From Clostridiales bacterium (GTDB lineage: Bacteria > Bacillota > Clostridia > Christensenellales > Aristaeellaceae), in the NCBI GenBank assembly GCA_004557905.1, contig SFFH01000043.1:1-44895 (forward strand): 44,895 nucleotides of DNA, read 5' to 3'. Position 1 is the first letter of the stretch. Each line of letters starts with the position of its first letter. Below, one piece after another: positions 9,557 through 17,013 of the stretch. Both the position numbers and the translations under genes were made by a program. The notes under the pieces were generated by a model that saw nothing but the letters and a program-made list of their open reading frames with translations, ran no database searches and had not been told where the DNA came from.

Positions 9557-10123
9557 ATGGCGTCATTCACGCGCAAGGCCATCATGGATTCCTGCCTCCG
9601 TCTGCTGGAGGAGCGGCCTGTCGATAAAATCACCGTCAAGGACATTGTGGAGGACTGCGGGATCAACCGCAATACCTTCTACTATCACTTTGAGGATCTG
9701 CCGTCGCTCATCTACGCAATCGTCATGGAGGATGCTGAGAGGACCATTCAGGAGAGCTTCGTCATCAATTCCCTGTGGGAATGCTTTGAGAGCGTGATCA
9801 ATTTCGCGCTGAAGCGCCGCCGAGTGGCCATGCACATCTACAATTCCTCCAACCGGGCCATCTATGAGCAGCAGCTGTTCATGATTTGTGAACATGCCGT
9901 CACCCAGTATGTGGAAAAGCTGTTGGGCGACCTGGACGGTCTTCAGGTTCAGGACAATGACAAGCGGATCATCATCAAGGCGTATACCTGCGAGTGCTAC
10001 GGCCAGATCGTGAACTGGCTGAGCAGCGGCATGAAGGAGGGCTTCCGGCAGGACATGATTCGTCTGTGCAGGCTGCGCGAGGGAGAGGTCAGAGAGCTGC
10101 TTGTGCGGAGCACGAGGATTTAG
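9557..10123 (+). CDS. TetR/AcrR family transcriptional regulator
   Basis: This 188-residue protein has a TetR-type helix-turn-helix at about residues 8-55 (a KDIVEDCGINRNTFYYHF core) and a helical C-terminal ligand/dimer domain. The start is fixed by a GGGAGGAGGG ribosome binding site. It is divergent from the radical SAM-metK operon, whose promoter is framed by inverted repeats. By the usual logic of such pairs it represses that operon and perhaps itself. The ligand is unknown. Downstream is repeat-rich non-coding DNA, so it is probably monocistronic. Confidence 0.9.
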   Translation: MASFTRKAIMDSCLRLLEERPVDKITVKDIVEDCGINRNTFYYHFEDLPSLIYAIVMEDAERTIQESFVINSLWECFESVINFALKRRRVAMHIYNSSNRAIYEQQLFMICEHAVTQYVEKLLGDLDGLQVQDNDKRIIIKAYTCECYGQIVNWLSSGMKEGFRQDMIRLCRLREGEVRELLVRSTRI

Positions 10124-10167
10124 GGCGGTTCGGTTTTCCTTCAGAAGAAAAATTGCTGACAAAGGAA

Positions 10168-10280
10168 ACTCCCTCAGTCTGCCTCCGGCAGACAGCTCCC
10201 TCAAGAGGGAGCCTGAACGATGCCTAAAGCCTCCCTCTTGAGGGAGGGGGACCATCCGAAGGATGGTGGAAGGAGTTCCA
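10168..10280 (+). repeat. multi-hairpin dispersed-repeat-like element
   Basis: Four short stem-loops follow one another: GTCTGCC/GGCAGAC near 10177-10193, CTCCCTC/GAGGGAG at about 10196-10211, CCTCCCTC/GAGGGAGG at 10230-10247, and ACCATCC/GGATGGT at 10251-10267. Non-coding palindromic units of this CTCCCTC/GAGGGAG type are often seen scattered in gut Clostridia genomes. Only one copy is in this window, so the repeat status rests on general knowledge. Confidence 0.55.
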
Positions 10281-10314
10281 TATGCGGTGAATGGGCAGAT
10301 ATGAACAAGACAAG

Positions 10315-10350
10315 GCGCCGGACGGAATCGGGTGGGATTCCGTCCGGCGC
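10315..10350 (+). terminator. 15-bp hairpin, probable terminator
   Basis: GCGCCGGACGGAATC (10315-10329) pairs perfectly with GATTCCGTCCGGCGC (10336-10350) around a 6-base loop, followed by TGTTTCGTG. It could end the TetR transcript and is directly followed by a copy of the post-terminator repeat. Confidence 0.6.
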
Positions 10351-10361
10351 TGTTTCGTGTC

Positions 10362-10412
10362 ATAGAAATTTGCGTCAGGCGCCGTGCAGCGGGCACAGCC
10401 CGCTGCTTTGCA
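10362..10412 (+). repeat. post-terminator repeat, copy 1 (partial)
   Basis: This matches copies at 18814 and 40774 through the first 36 columns with no gap: an ATAGAAATTTGC box, a 12-base variable spacer, then GCAGCGGGCAC. Similarity fades after that. It begins 12 bases after a hairpin, as the other copies do. The remaining sequence to 10595 holds a possible TATACT -10 element (about 10515) for the DUF308 gene and nothing else that I recognise. Confidence 0.55.
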
Positions 10413-10595
10413 GACATTTTCCGGCGGCTGTCTGTTTTTTGGGCAAGATGAGCGGACTGTCCGTTTTTTTATCAGGTACCCGGATATGCCCATTTTCCGG
10501 ATGCGCCGGGCTTTGCTATACTCTTTGCATCAAGTCCATCGGGGAGACGAAGCGGTTGAACCCTCGTGGAGTAAAACAGGATGGAGGAGAATCAC

Positions 10596-11159
10596 ATGCG
10601 CTCTGCCGGGATGATTCAGACCATAAAGAGAAGCTACATCGTCATTTCGGTTCTTTTGTGTGCCATCGGGCTATGGATGGCCTTCATGCCGGATCTGCCG
10701 CTGGCGGCGATCAGCATCATCATCGGCATGGTTCTCGGCGTGACCGGCGTGGTCAAGCTGATCGGATACCTCTCGCGCGACCTGTACCAGCTGGCCTTTC
10801 AATTTGATCTGGCGTTCGGCATCCTGCTGATGGCGCTGAGTGCCGCCATGTTTCTGCACCCGGAGCATGTGATCAGTTCGCTGTGCATCATCCTGGGCAT
10901 CACCATTCTGACGGACGGCCTGCTCAAAATCCAGACGTCCATCGACGCGCGGCGTTTTGGCCTTGAGACGTGGTGGCTGATCCTTCTGGCGGCGATTCCG
11001 GCAGGCGCGGCGGGCATGGTGCTGATGCTGCGTCCGTCCCGGAGCGCACAGACGCTGACGATTCTGATGGGCGTCGCCCTGCTGGCGGAGGGCATCCTCA
11101 GCCTGTGCGTCGCGCTGTGCGCAATCAAGGTGGTCAAAAAGCCGTCCGATGCACGGTGA
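10596..11159 (+). CDS. DUF308 (HdeD-like) membrane protein
   Basis: The ATG at 10596 is preferred over the one at 10581, because GGAGGAGA at 10583-10590 is a ribosome binding site that lies inside the longer version. The 187-residue protein has six evenly spaced hydrophobic helices in pairs with short polar turns, the repeated three-hairpin pattern of the HdeD/DUF308 family. In enterobacteria HdeD is linked to acid resistance, but the function in Firmicutes is not known. A strong bidirectional terminator follows. The convergent lyase frame on the other strand runs through the terminator and overlaps most of this gene in antisense. Confidence 0.8.
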   Translation: MRSAGMIQTIKRSYIVISVLLCAIGLWMAFMPDLPLAAISIIIGMVLGVTGVVKLIGYLSRDLYQLAFQFDLAFGILLMALSAAMFLHPEHVISSLCIILGITILTDGLLKIQTSIDARRFGLETWWLILLAAIPAGAAGMVLMLRPSRSAQTLTILMGVALLAEGILSLCVALCAIKVVKKPSDAR

Positions 11160-12128
11160 CGCCCGGCGGACAAATTTCCCCGGAAAATGAAACAAAGGCG
11201 CTGACTCTCCTGGCTTTCTTTCGCCATGAGAGACAGCGCCTTTCTGCATATCGACGACCTTCTCGATGTGCGCCTTCTGCTCATCCGTCAGCGTCGGGAA
11301 CGGCGCGCGGCAGGCGCCCACGTCGAGGCCCTGTACCTTGAGGATGTGCTTGATGGACGGGAACAGCGAGCAGGAGACCAGCGCCTGCATGATGTTGTTC
11401 GCGCGGCGCTGCAGCTGCCGGGCCAGCTCGTAATCCCTGGCGGAATAGGCTGCTTCCAGCTTCGTGAACAGCGGCAGCGTGAAGTTGAACGTGGAGCCGA
11501 TGGCGCCGTCCGCGCCGAGCATGCGCGCGCCGATGTACACCTCGTCAAAGCCGCCGTAGATCACCAGCTGGTCGTTGAGGTTTTTGATGCGCTCCATCTG
11601 ATACAGATTGAGGCTCGTCTGCTTCACGCCGGCGATGGTGCCGTCCGTCAGGATGCCGCGGATGTACGGATTGTCGATGTCGATCTCCACGCCCGTGTTG
11701 CCCGGGAAGTTGTACAGAAACAGCGGCAGGTCGGCGTGATTGCGCAGCTTCACGAAGTATTCCGCGATCTGCTTCATGCCGAACTTGTAGTAGTAGGGCA
11801 CGGTGGAGATCATCGCGTCATAGCGGAGTGTTTCGGCGGCCTTGGCGTATTCCATCGCCTCGTCGGTGGAGATGGACGCGACGGAGGCCATCAGCTTCGT
11901 CTGCTCGCGGCCGTCGTAGTGCGCGGCGGCCATCAGGCCGTCGATGCGCTCCTTATGGGAGAGCAGCGGGCATTCCGCGCTGCTGCCGCCGATGAGAAAG
12001 CCTGCCGCGCCCTGGGCAATCGTCCTGTCCATCAGCGCGTGCAGCGCCTTGGCGCTGAACTGGCCGTTTGCGTCAAACGGGGTGATCGCGGCGACAAGGA
12101 AGCCGCTCATGTTTTCCATCTTCTTCAT
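10671..12128 (-). CDS. DapA/NanA family lyase with lost stop codon and antisense C-terminal extension
   Basis: The start ATG at 12128 follows GGAGAGAATGTC. Residues 1-295 form a complete class I aldolase barrel of the dihydrodipicolinate synthase / N-acetylneuraminate lyase family. Visible features are the GGSSAEC segment near residue 48, the YNFPGNTG motif with Tyr139, and the Schiff-base lysine in GVKQTS (Lys169). The likely role is retro-aldol cleavage or formation of a 2-keto sugar acid. The family normally ends at about 295-305 residues. Here the frame continues for about 190 more residues, through a terminator hairpin (11194-11243) and then antisense to the DUF308 gene. The tail is compositionally odd (rich in Gln, His, Arg, Asp) and surely not a native domain. 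A lost stop near 11243 by mutation or sequencing error is the best reading. The functional gene is about 11240-12128. Confidence 0.85.
   Translation of the reverse strand: MKKMENMSGFLVAAITPFDANGQFSAKALHALMDRTIAQGAAGFLIGGSSAECPLLSHKERIDGLMAAAHYDGREQTKLMASVASISTDEAMEYAKAAETLRYDAMISTVPYYYKFGMKQIAEYFVKLRNHADLPLFLYNFPGNTGVEIDIDNPYIRGILTDGTIAGVKQTSLNLYQMERIKNLNDQLVIYGGFDEVYIGARMLGADGAIGSTFNFTLPLFTKLEAAYSARDYELARQLQRRANNIMQALVSCSLFPSIKHILKVQGLDVGACRAPFPTLTDEQKAHIEKVVDMQKGAVSHGERKPGESAPLFHFPGKFVRRASPCIGRLFDHLDCAQRDAQAEDALRQQGDAHQNRQRLCAPGRTQHQHHARRACRNRRQKDQPPRLKAKTPRVDGRLDFEQAVRQNGDAQDDAQRTDHMLRVQKHGGTQRHQQDAERQIKLKGQLVQVAREVSDQLDHAGHAENHADDDADRRQRQIRHEGHP
11194..11243. terminator. bidirectional terminator inside the extended lyase frame
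   Basis: Sixteen-base arms at 11194-11209 and 11228-11243 pair with one mismatch, with T-runs on both outer sides. It sits between the convergent DUF308 and lyase genes, where a shared terminator is expected. The lyase frame is open right through it, which is abnormal. Confidence 0.8.
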
Positions 12129-12260
12129 GACATTCTCTCCTTCATGTGTGGATGTCGTATGTTTTGTCGGTAGATTCGTTTTTCTGCGGATCAAACCCGT
12201 TTCAATCGTAGGCTGCTGCGCAGCCTGCTCTGAAACTGCGTTTTTTCTAATAGGATGGGA

Positions 12261-12328
12261 AACGTTGGGCTGCCGCCCAAACCCGCCTGAGGGATTTATT
12301 CCTCAGACTCCCTTCTTCGCTTCGCGCG
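12261..12328 (-). repeat. 3'-end double-hairpin repeat, copy B
   Basis: On the minus strand this is GCGCGAAGCG, then AAGGGAGTCTGAGG, hairpin 1 (CTGAGG/CCTCAG, 12287-12306), then hairpin 2 (TTGGGC/GCCCAA, 12265-12280) and AACGTT. It starts about 10 bases after the stop of the HAD gene, in the same orientation. Copies A (25251) and C (38438) have the same layout. The rest of 12129-12260 holds only A/T-rich lyase leader sequence without a clear promoter. Confidence 0.75.
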
Positions 12329-12338
12329 GTTGAAAGCA

Positions 12339-12911
12339 TCAGATTCTTTTGACCTGTCCGTGCGTCACGATGTAGCGCTCCTTGGCGATGGCCAGCAGCG
12401 GTCCATCGGCTTTGGCGTCGTCTGTGTACATGGCGCGCACCTCAAACTCGCCCAGCGCCTCGCGGATGCGCGCGATCTTCTGCGCGCCCTTGCAGTTTTT
12501 GCCGGTCAACTCGCCGGTCTTCATGTCGCACTGCGTGCCGATCAGATGCCCTACGCCCAGCAGCTTTGCCGCGTGCGTGAGCTCAAACTCCGGCGAGGCG
12601 GAGGCGATCACGATGGGCAGATCGCGCGGCGTCGTCTGAAACCACGCGCCGAGCTTTCTGCGCGTCCCTTCGCTCTGCCAGAACGCGCGGGCCTCGTCCT
12701 CCAGGCTGAAGCGCCTGCTCATCTCATGAAAGAGCACGCTCTTGAACCGCGTGAGGCTGCTGCGTCCCGCCGCCAGGCGGATGGCCGCCAGCGCCACGCG
12801 CGGCAGGCCGAGGATCACCCGGGGATGGCGGCGCAGGGCAAAGCGCACGAAATCCACCGTGGAATCGCCGTCGTAGATTGTGCCGTCAAAGTCGTATACG
12901 TCGATGAGCAT
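12339..12911 (-). CDS. HAD superfamily hydrolase (phosphoserine-phosphatase-like)
   Basis: This 190-residue protein opens with the HAD motif I DFDGTIYDGDST (nucleophile Asp8, acid Asp10). A helical cap follows, then IVIASASPEFE as motif II, a lysine in the GKNCKG region for motif III, and YTDDAKAD as motif IV. The spacing is that of the HAD-IB group (SerB-like phosphatases). It should remove phosphate from a small molecule; the substrate is not evident. It is a single gene with its own promoter just downstream of gerC and is followed by a double-hairpin repeat. Confidence 0.88.
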   Translation of the reverse strand: MLIDVYDFDGTIYDGDSTVDFVRFALRRHPRVILGLPRVALAAIRLAAGRSSLTRFKSVLFHEMSRRFSLEDEARAFWQSEGTRRKLGAWFQTTPRDLPIVIASASPEFELTHAAKLLGVGHLIGTQCDMKTGELTGKNCKGAQKIARIREALGEFEVRAMYTDDAKADGPLLAIAKERYIVTHGQVKRI

Positions 12912-12942
12912 GTGCGTTCTCCGTTTCTGAGGTGTTGTCCAT

Positions 12943-12972
12943 AGTATACCATCTTTGCTCCGCGCATTACAA
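12943..12972 (-). promoter_or_regulatory. promoter of the HAD gene
   Basis: On the minus strand TTGTAA (12967-12972)-N18-TATACT (12943-12948) lies about 30 bp before the ATG. Its -35 overlaps the gerC stop codon. Confidence 0.55.
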
Positions 12973-14175
12973 GACCTTCACGCGGACCGACACGCGGACG
13001 GGCAGCGTCCCGTAGAGCATCGGCCAGTCAAGCGCCTCCCACTGGGGCACTGTCAGGCACCGGCGGATGGCCAGGCGGCCAAAGCCCACCGCGTCGCACG
13101 AGGCCGCGCGCAGCCTGAGCAGGACGTTGACGCATTGGCGCTCAATGCTTGCGGCGATCTCCTGCTCGGACTCCTCCGCCTCGCCTGCGGTGCGCGTCAG
13201 ATTCATGGAGATGCGCACATGCAGCGCGCCGTCCCCGTCGATCGTCCGCTTCACGCGCGTGGGCAGGTTCGTCCTGTACTGCGCATTGCCGATGAACGCC
13301 GTGCGCCGCTGCGCCTTGCCCATCATTAGGCACAGAAGCCCGGTCTCCTCGCCGGTGAGCGTGCCCACCATCCTCGGCCCGGAGAAGAGCGCCGCGCCCA
13401 GGTACTCGTTTTCGGCGGGCGAGGTGCGTGGCAGATGGCCGGGCAGGCGATCAAGGTCCGCGCCGTCTCCGAGCACCAGCGTGCTGTCAAAGGCGTTGCC
13501 CGCGGCATAAACCGCCGCCGCGTCGAGGGTGTCCGACTCCATCGCGGAAATGACGGAGGCGAGCTGCGCGTTTGGCGGAATGGTGTCGATCTCAGAAAAA
13601 TGCTCAAAGAGCACCTCGAGGTATTTCGACAGCCGCACGCCCAGAATCGCGTGCTGGCGGCGGATGAAGTCGCCCGCGTCGTCCGGCGTGACGACGACGA
13701 CGGCCTCGCCGTTGGCGCGGTACATCGAATGGATCTCCTTGAGGATGGAGAGCGTCGCGTCGGTCTCGGCCAGCGTGCGGCTCAGGACGATCTCCCGCAG
13801 CTGGGAGAGGTTGACCGTGCGCGGCGTGGTCGCGCTGAGCATGCTCAGTGCCCGCAGGCAGCTGGGCGCGGTTGCACTCAGGACGATGTAGCCCGGCTCC
13901 GACGCCTCAAGCCCGGAGCTACTGCTTTGCGGATTTTGTGCCTGGCCGCTTTCCTCCTGCGCGCCTGAGGACGCGCCGCCGCTGCTTCCGCCCGACGGGG
14001 CGGCGTCCTGCGTGCCGGAGAGCGCCTTGACCGTCACGGTCAGGTTTCCCTCCGGCGCGGGATCGACCGCCATGGACAGCACGAACAGGCAGCTCTCGAT
14101 CTCCTGACCGCCGCCGCAGCCGGAGAGCAGGAAGAGGCTGCCCAGCAGAAGGGCAAGGAGCGCAAGGCGTTTCAC
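12967..14175 (-). CDS. gerC: Ger(x)C family spore germination lipoprotein
   Basis: The start is a GTG at 14175 overlapping the gerB stop by 4 bp (GTGA). Residues 1-22 form a lipoprotein signal ending in the lipobox LLSGC, so the protein is anchored by a lipidated cysteine outside the forespore inner membrane. A Ser/Gly/Gln-rich linker occupies about residues 45-75. The rest has the Ger(x)C alternation of alpha/beta segments, with a LREIVLSRTLAE stretch near residue 115 and a C-terminal domain with V-x-V-x-V strands. The length (402 residues) is normal. GerC subunits are needed for assembly or signalling of GerA-type germinant receptors. It is the third gene of the operon. Confidence 0.88.
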   Translation of the reverse strand: MKRLALLALLLGSLFLLSGCGGGQEIESCLFVLSMAVDPAPEGNLTVTVKALSGTQDAAPSGGSSGGASSGAQEESGQAQNPQSSSSGLEASEPGYIVLSATAPSCLRALSMLSATTPRTVNLSQLREIVLSRTLAETDATLSILKEIHSMYRANGEAVVVVTPDDAGDFIRRQHAILGVRLSKYLEVLFEHFSEIDTIPPNAQLASVISAMESDTLDAAAVYAAGNAFDSTLVLGDGADLDRLPGHLPRTSPAENEYLGAALFSGPRMVGTLTGEETGLLCLMMGKAQRRTAFIGNAQYRTNLPTRVKRTIDGDGALHVRISMNLTRTAGEAEESEQEIAASIERQCVNVLLRLRAASCDAVGFGRLAIRRCLTVPQWEALDWPMLYGTLPVRVSVRVKVL

Positions 14176-15236
14176 TGGGTTTTCCCTCCCATCCGCTTGT
14201 GAAGGGTCAGCAGCAGCGCCGTCGGCAGGATCAGCAGCGGCGCGGCAAACAGCGCAGGCGCAGATCCGAAGACGTTGAGCGCCGCCATGCAGGCGGCCAG
14301 CATCAGCACGAGCGCCGCCAGGCCCGCGCGGCCCTTTTTGGCCTTTGGGATCGCGCGCAGGAGCGCCTGCTCGGCGGAGGCGAGCATGCAGACGGCCAGC
14401 AGGGCGATGGCGATCAACTGGCAGACGGTCAGCAGCGTCTGCGTGACGCTCCCATGCATCTGCGCGCCCAGGGCGATGCGCAGCCGCGCGCCCCATTCGC
14501 TGCTGTCCGCGATGGATTCGTACGTCGTGCACACGCTGGCGATGAACAGCAGCAGCACGCCGACCGCTGCGCCCGCGAGCGCACGCCCGACGAAGAACCT
14601 TGCCGGAGGCACGGGGCAGCGCTGCGCCGCCTCGCCGGCAAGCGCAAGCTCCGGCGGCGGCAGCAGGAGCATCAGCAGCGGGGAGGCCGCGCCCGGCATG
14701 CACACGGCCGCAACGCCCAGCGGCAGACCGCCCGCGCCCAGAATCGGGAACAGGCCCGCCGGCAGCTCCGGTGGCATGCGCAGGGCCGTCAGCCCCAGCA
14801 GCAGCGCGGGCAGCATATAGCGCAGCGCAAAGCACAGCCGGTCCGCGCCGCCGGTCAGCGCGCACAGCGCCGCCGCCGCCAGCGCCGCCGCCGCGCTCCA
14901 CAGGGCGCGCGCCTGCACGACCAGCGTCTGCCCGGCCAGGCTGACCAGCGCGCAGAGCGCGAATGCGGCGCACAAAAGCAGCGTGAGGGCGAGCAAAAGA
15001 TGCAGCGCGGCTGTGAGCCTTCCCGTGCGCCTTGGAGAGACCAGCGCGCGGCGGCAGACGGCTGCCGTCAGCGCCGCCATGGGCAGCGCGGCCAGCGACG
15101 CGATCCACGCGCCGCCAAGCGCCAGGGGCATGGCGACGCCGGTGCCGAGGAGGAAGATCTGCGCGCCCACGCACAGCCCCGCGGCGCAGCCTCTCACGCG
15201 CCAGCACGCGCGCACCCGGCTATCAGGCTTTGTCAT
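14172..15236 (-). CDS. gerB: GerB-type spore germination permease
   Basis: The ATG at 15236 is preferred because AAAGGACA lies 8-9 bases upstream. The 354-residue protein is almost wholly hydrophobic with about ten membrane helices, as expected for the amino-acid-permease-like B subunit that binds the germinant. It is unusually rich in Ala and Leu, which reflects the local GC content. The position between gerA and gerC (55 bp after gerA, 4-bp overlap with gerC) supports the assignment as much as the sequence does. The ligand cannot be predicted. Confidence 0.85.
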   Translation of the reverse strand: MTKPDSRVRACWRVRGCAAGLCVGAQIFLLGTGVAMPLALGGAWIASLAALPMAALTAAVCRRALVSPRRTGRLTAALHLLLALTLLLCAAFALCALVSLAGQTLVVQARALWSAAAALAAAALCALTGGADRLCFALRYMLPALLLGLTALRMPPELPAGLFPILGAGGLPLGVAAVCMPGAASPLLMLLLPPPELALAGEAAQRCPVPPARFFVGRALAGAAVGVLLLFIASVCTTYESIADSSEWGARLRIALGAQMHGSVTQTLLTVCQLIAIALLAVCMLASAEQALLRAIPKAKKGRAGLAALVLMLAACMAALNVFGSAPALFAAPLLILPTALLLTLHKRMGGKTQ

Positions 15237-15290
15237 GGTGATGAATGTCCTTTCTTCACAGAAGCGGCCTCGGGCACAGAGCTTCAAGAT

Positions 15291-16781
15291 TCATGTATCT
15301 TCGTCGGGCGTGGAACCGGCATCATGCCGGTTGGCAAAGAACGCCCTCGCTTTCTGGAATTTCATCGGCAGGCGCACGAGAAAATCGGGATTGGCGCGCC
15401 GGGGCGGCGTGACCGGCGCGGTCAGCGGCGAGCCGACGGAACGCATCGCGCCCGCCGCGCACAGCAGAAACACGAGCAGCAGCGCCATTGCGAACAGACC
15501 GCCCGCCGCGCCCGCCGTCAGAAACAGCAGCTGCACGATCTTCAACCCGATGCTCAGCGCGTAGCTCGGCACACAGAAGCCGCCCAGGCCGCTGGCCGCC
15601 ACCACGATGAGCAGCAGCGGCGAGGCGATGTCCGCGCTCACGGCGCTTTCGCCCAGAATCAGGCCGGAGACGATGCCCAGCGCGTTGCCCATCGTGCCCG
15701 GCGCGCGCAGGCCCGCCTCGTTGATCAGGTCAAACGCGAGCGTCATCAGCAGCGCCTCCGTATATGCCGGGATGGGGATGCGGGAGCTGGTCTCGTACAC
15801 GCTGGTGAGCAGCATGGGCGAGAGGAGCTCCGGGTGAAAGCGCAGCACCGCCAGATAGATGCCCGGCAGGAAGACGTGAATCAACATGCCGATCAGCCGC
15901 ACGATGCGCAGATAGGTGCCGTACTGCCAGCGCATGGACGCGTCGTCCGGCGTGTGCAGGTGGTGGAAGATCGTCGCGGGCGCGCCGATGGCTGCGGGCG
16001 AGCCGTCCGTGAGCACGACAATCTGCCCCTCCGCCAGAAAGGACGCGGCGCGGTCCGGCCGCTCGGTGCGGATGGTGCTGGGAATCAGGGCGAGCGGGCT
16101 GTCCTCGATGAGCTGCTCCACCTCGCCGCTGGTCAGCGCGAAGTCGTAGGTGCAGCCCTCGATCCGCGCGCGGATTCGCTCGATGAGCGCCTCCTCCGCC
16201 GTGCCCCGCAGGTACAACAGCGCGCAGCGCGTCTTCATCTTCCCGCCCGCGCTGACGAACTCCGTCACCAGCTCCTCGCGCTGCACGATGCGCCGCAGCA
16301 GCGTGATGTTCGTGCGGATGGACTCGGTGAAGCTCTCGTGCGGGCCGAGCACCACATGCTCGACCTCCGGCTTGCCAATGGTCCGCTTTTCAAACCCGCG
16401 CACGTCCATCACGCAGGCGAGCGTGCAGCCCTCGCACAGCAGCGCGCACTGCCCGCTGAGCACGTCGGCAAGGATCTCGTCCACGTTGTCCTTCGTCTTG
16501 ACGGGCAGGATGGACACGGCGTTTTTCATCAGGAACGCGATGCGCTCCTCCTCAGGTATGTCCCCGCCCGCGTCGTGGGGCAGGTCCATGCAGGGCTTGA
16601 GGATGTTTTCGTCGATGTCTTTGGCGGAGACCATGCCGTCGATAGCCACGATCGCCGATTCAAATGCGCCGCTTATGAACCTGCGCACGATCACGTCCTC
16701 GTTGACCGGCGCGTTCAGCCGGCTCCTGAAGACGTCCAGATTGCGCGAAAGCGAAGCAAGCAGCGTCACCGCGTCCTCCAT
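15291..16781 (-). CDS. gerA: GerA-type spore germination receptor subunit
   Basis: The ATG at 16781 follows GGAAGGGATG and gives a 496-residue protein, the normal GerA length; the longer in-frame extension is not supported. A soluble N-terminal domain of about 250 residues contains the DNVDEILADVLSG and SFTESIRTNITLLRRI segments typical of GerA. Next come the PDRAASFLAEGQIVVLTDGSP motif region near residue 255 and about five to six membrane helices, including the RIPIPAYTEALLMTLAF region. It assembles with GerB and GerC in the spore inner membrane to sense nutrients. A forespore sigma-factor-like promoter lies just upstream. Confidence 0.93.
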   Translation of the reverse strand: MEDAVTLLASLSRNLDVFRSRLNAPVNEDVIVRRFISGAFESAIVAIDGMVSAKDIDENILKPCMDLPHDAGGDIPEEERIAFLMKNAVSILPVKTKDNVDEILADVLSGQCALLCEGCTLACVMDVRGFEKRTIGKPEVEHVVLGPHESFTESIRTNITLLRRIVQREELVTEFVSAGGKMKTRCALLYLRGTAEEALIERIRARIEGCTYDFALTSGEVEQLIEDSPLALIPSTIRTERPDRAASFLAEGQIVVLTDGSPAAIGAPATIFHHLHTPDDASMRWQYGTYLRIVRLIGMLIHVFLPGIYLAVLRFHPELLSPMLLTSVYETSSRIPIPAYTEALLMTLAFDLINEAGLRAPGTMGNALGIVSGLILGESAVSADIASPLLLIVVAASGLGGFCVPSYALSIGLKIVQLLFLTAGAAGGLFAMALLLVFLLCAAGAMRSVGSPLTAPVTPPRRANPDFLVRLPMKFQKARAFFANRHDAGSTPDEDT

Positions 16782-16810
16782 GCCGCATCCCTTCCTTCCT
16801 GTTTCTTCCC

Positions 16811-16841
16811 GATATTTTCCCGCCGGACAGGAAAAATATGC
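16811..16841 (-). promoter_or_regulatory. forespore sigma-F/G-type promoter of gerABC
   Basis: On the minus strand GCATA (16837-16841) is followed after 16 bases by GGAAAATATC (16811-16820). This fits the sigma-F consensus GYATA...GGNRANANTN at nearly all positions and lies about 30 bp before the gerA ATG. GerA operons are normally transcribed in the forespore, so the match is meaningful. Confidence 0.6.
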
Positions 16842-16849
16842 GCATGGTT

Positions 16850-16949
16850 TGTATACATCCGACCAGTTGTCAAACATGTATGAGTTTTTCAAAAGAAATC
16901 AACTATTTTGCTTAATCCTCTGGCATTTTGGAAGAAGGTGTGTTATACT
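16850..16949 (+). promoter_or_regulatory. kduI upstream control region
   Basis: A TATACT -10 hexamer (16944-16949) is 65 bp before the kduI start, but no convincing -35 is 17 bp upstream (TGGCAT). The palindrome GTATAC (about 16853-16858) and nearby TTGTCAAAC and CATGTATG boxes are possible binding sites for a uronate-responsive regulator. None is certain. Confidence 0.35.
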
Positions 16950-17013
16950 GCTTGTATCCATAAGATGGATCTGTCTGCGAGTTTACGATGATCATTTGGA
17001 GGAGGGCTATCCC

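Noticed and set aside
10220..10807. A 195-codon plus-strand frame before the DUF308 gene
   Set aside because: It runs over palindromic repeats and into another frame of the DUF308 gene; no motif or binding site.
12967..15207. A 746-codon minus-strand frame extending gerC upstream
   Set aside because: The part before 14175 is gerB read in the wrong frame; the lipoprotein signal and GTGA overlap fix the true start.
14199..16883. An 894-codon plus-strand open frame opposite gerA and gerB
   Set aside because: It is mostly Arg, Gln and Ala from the antisense of Ala/Leu-rich membrane genes; no motifs.
16908..16949. Sigma-54 promoter before kduI (TGGCAT box)
   Set aside because: The second half (TTGCA at 5 bp) is missing and no enhancer-binding protein gene is near.
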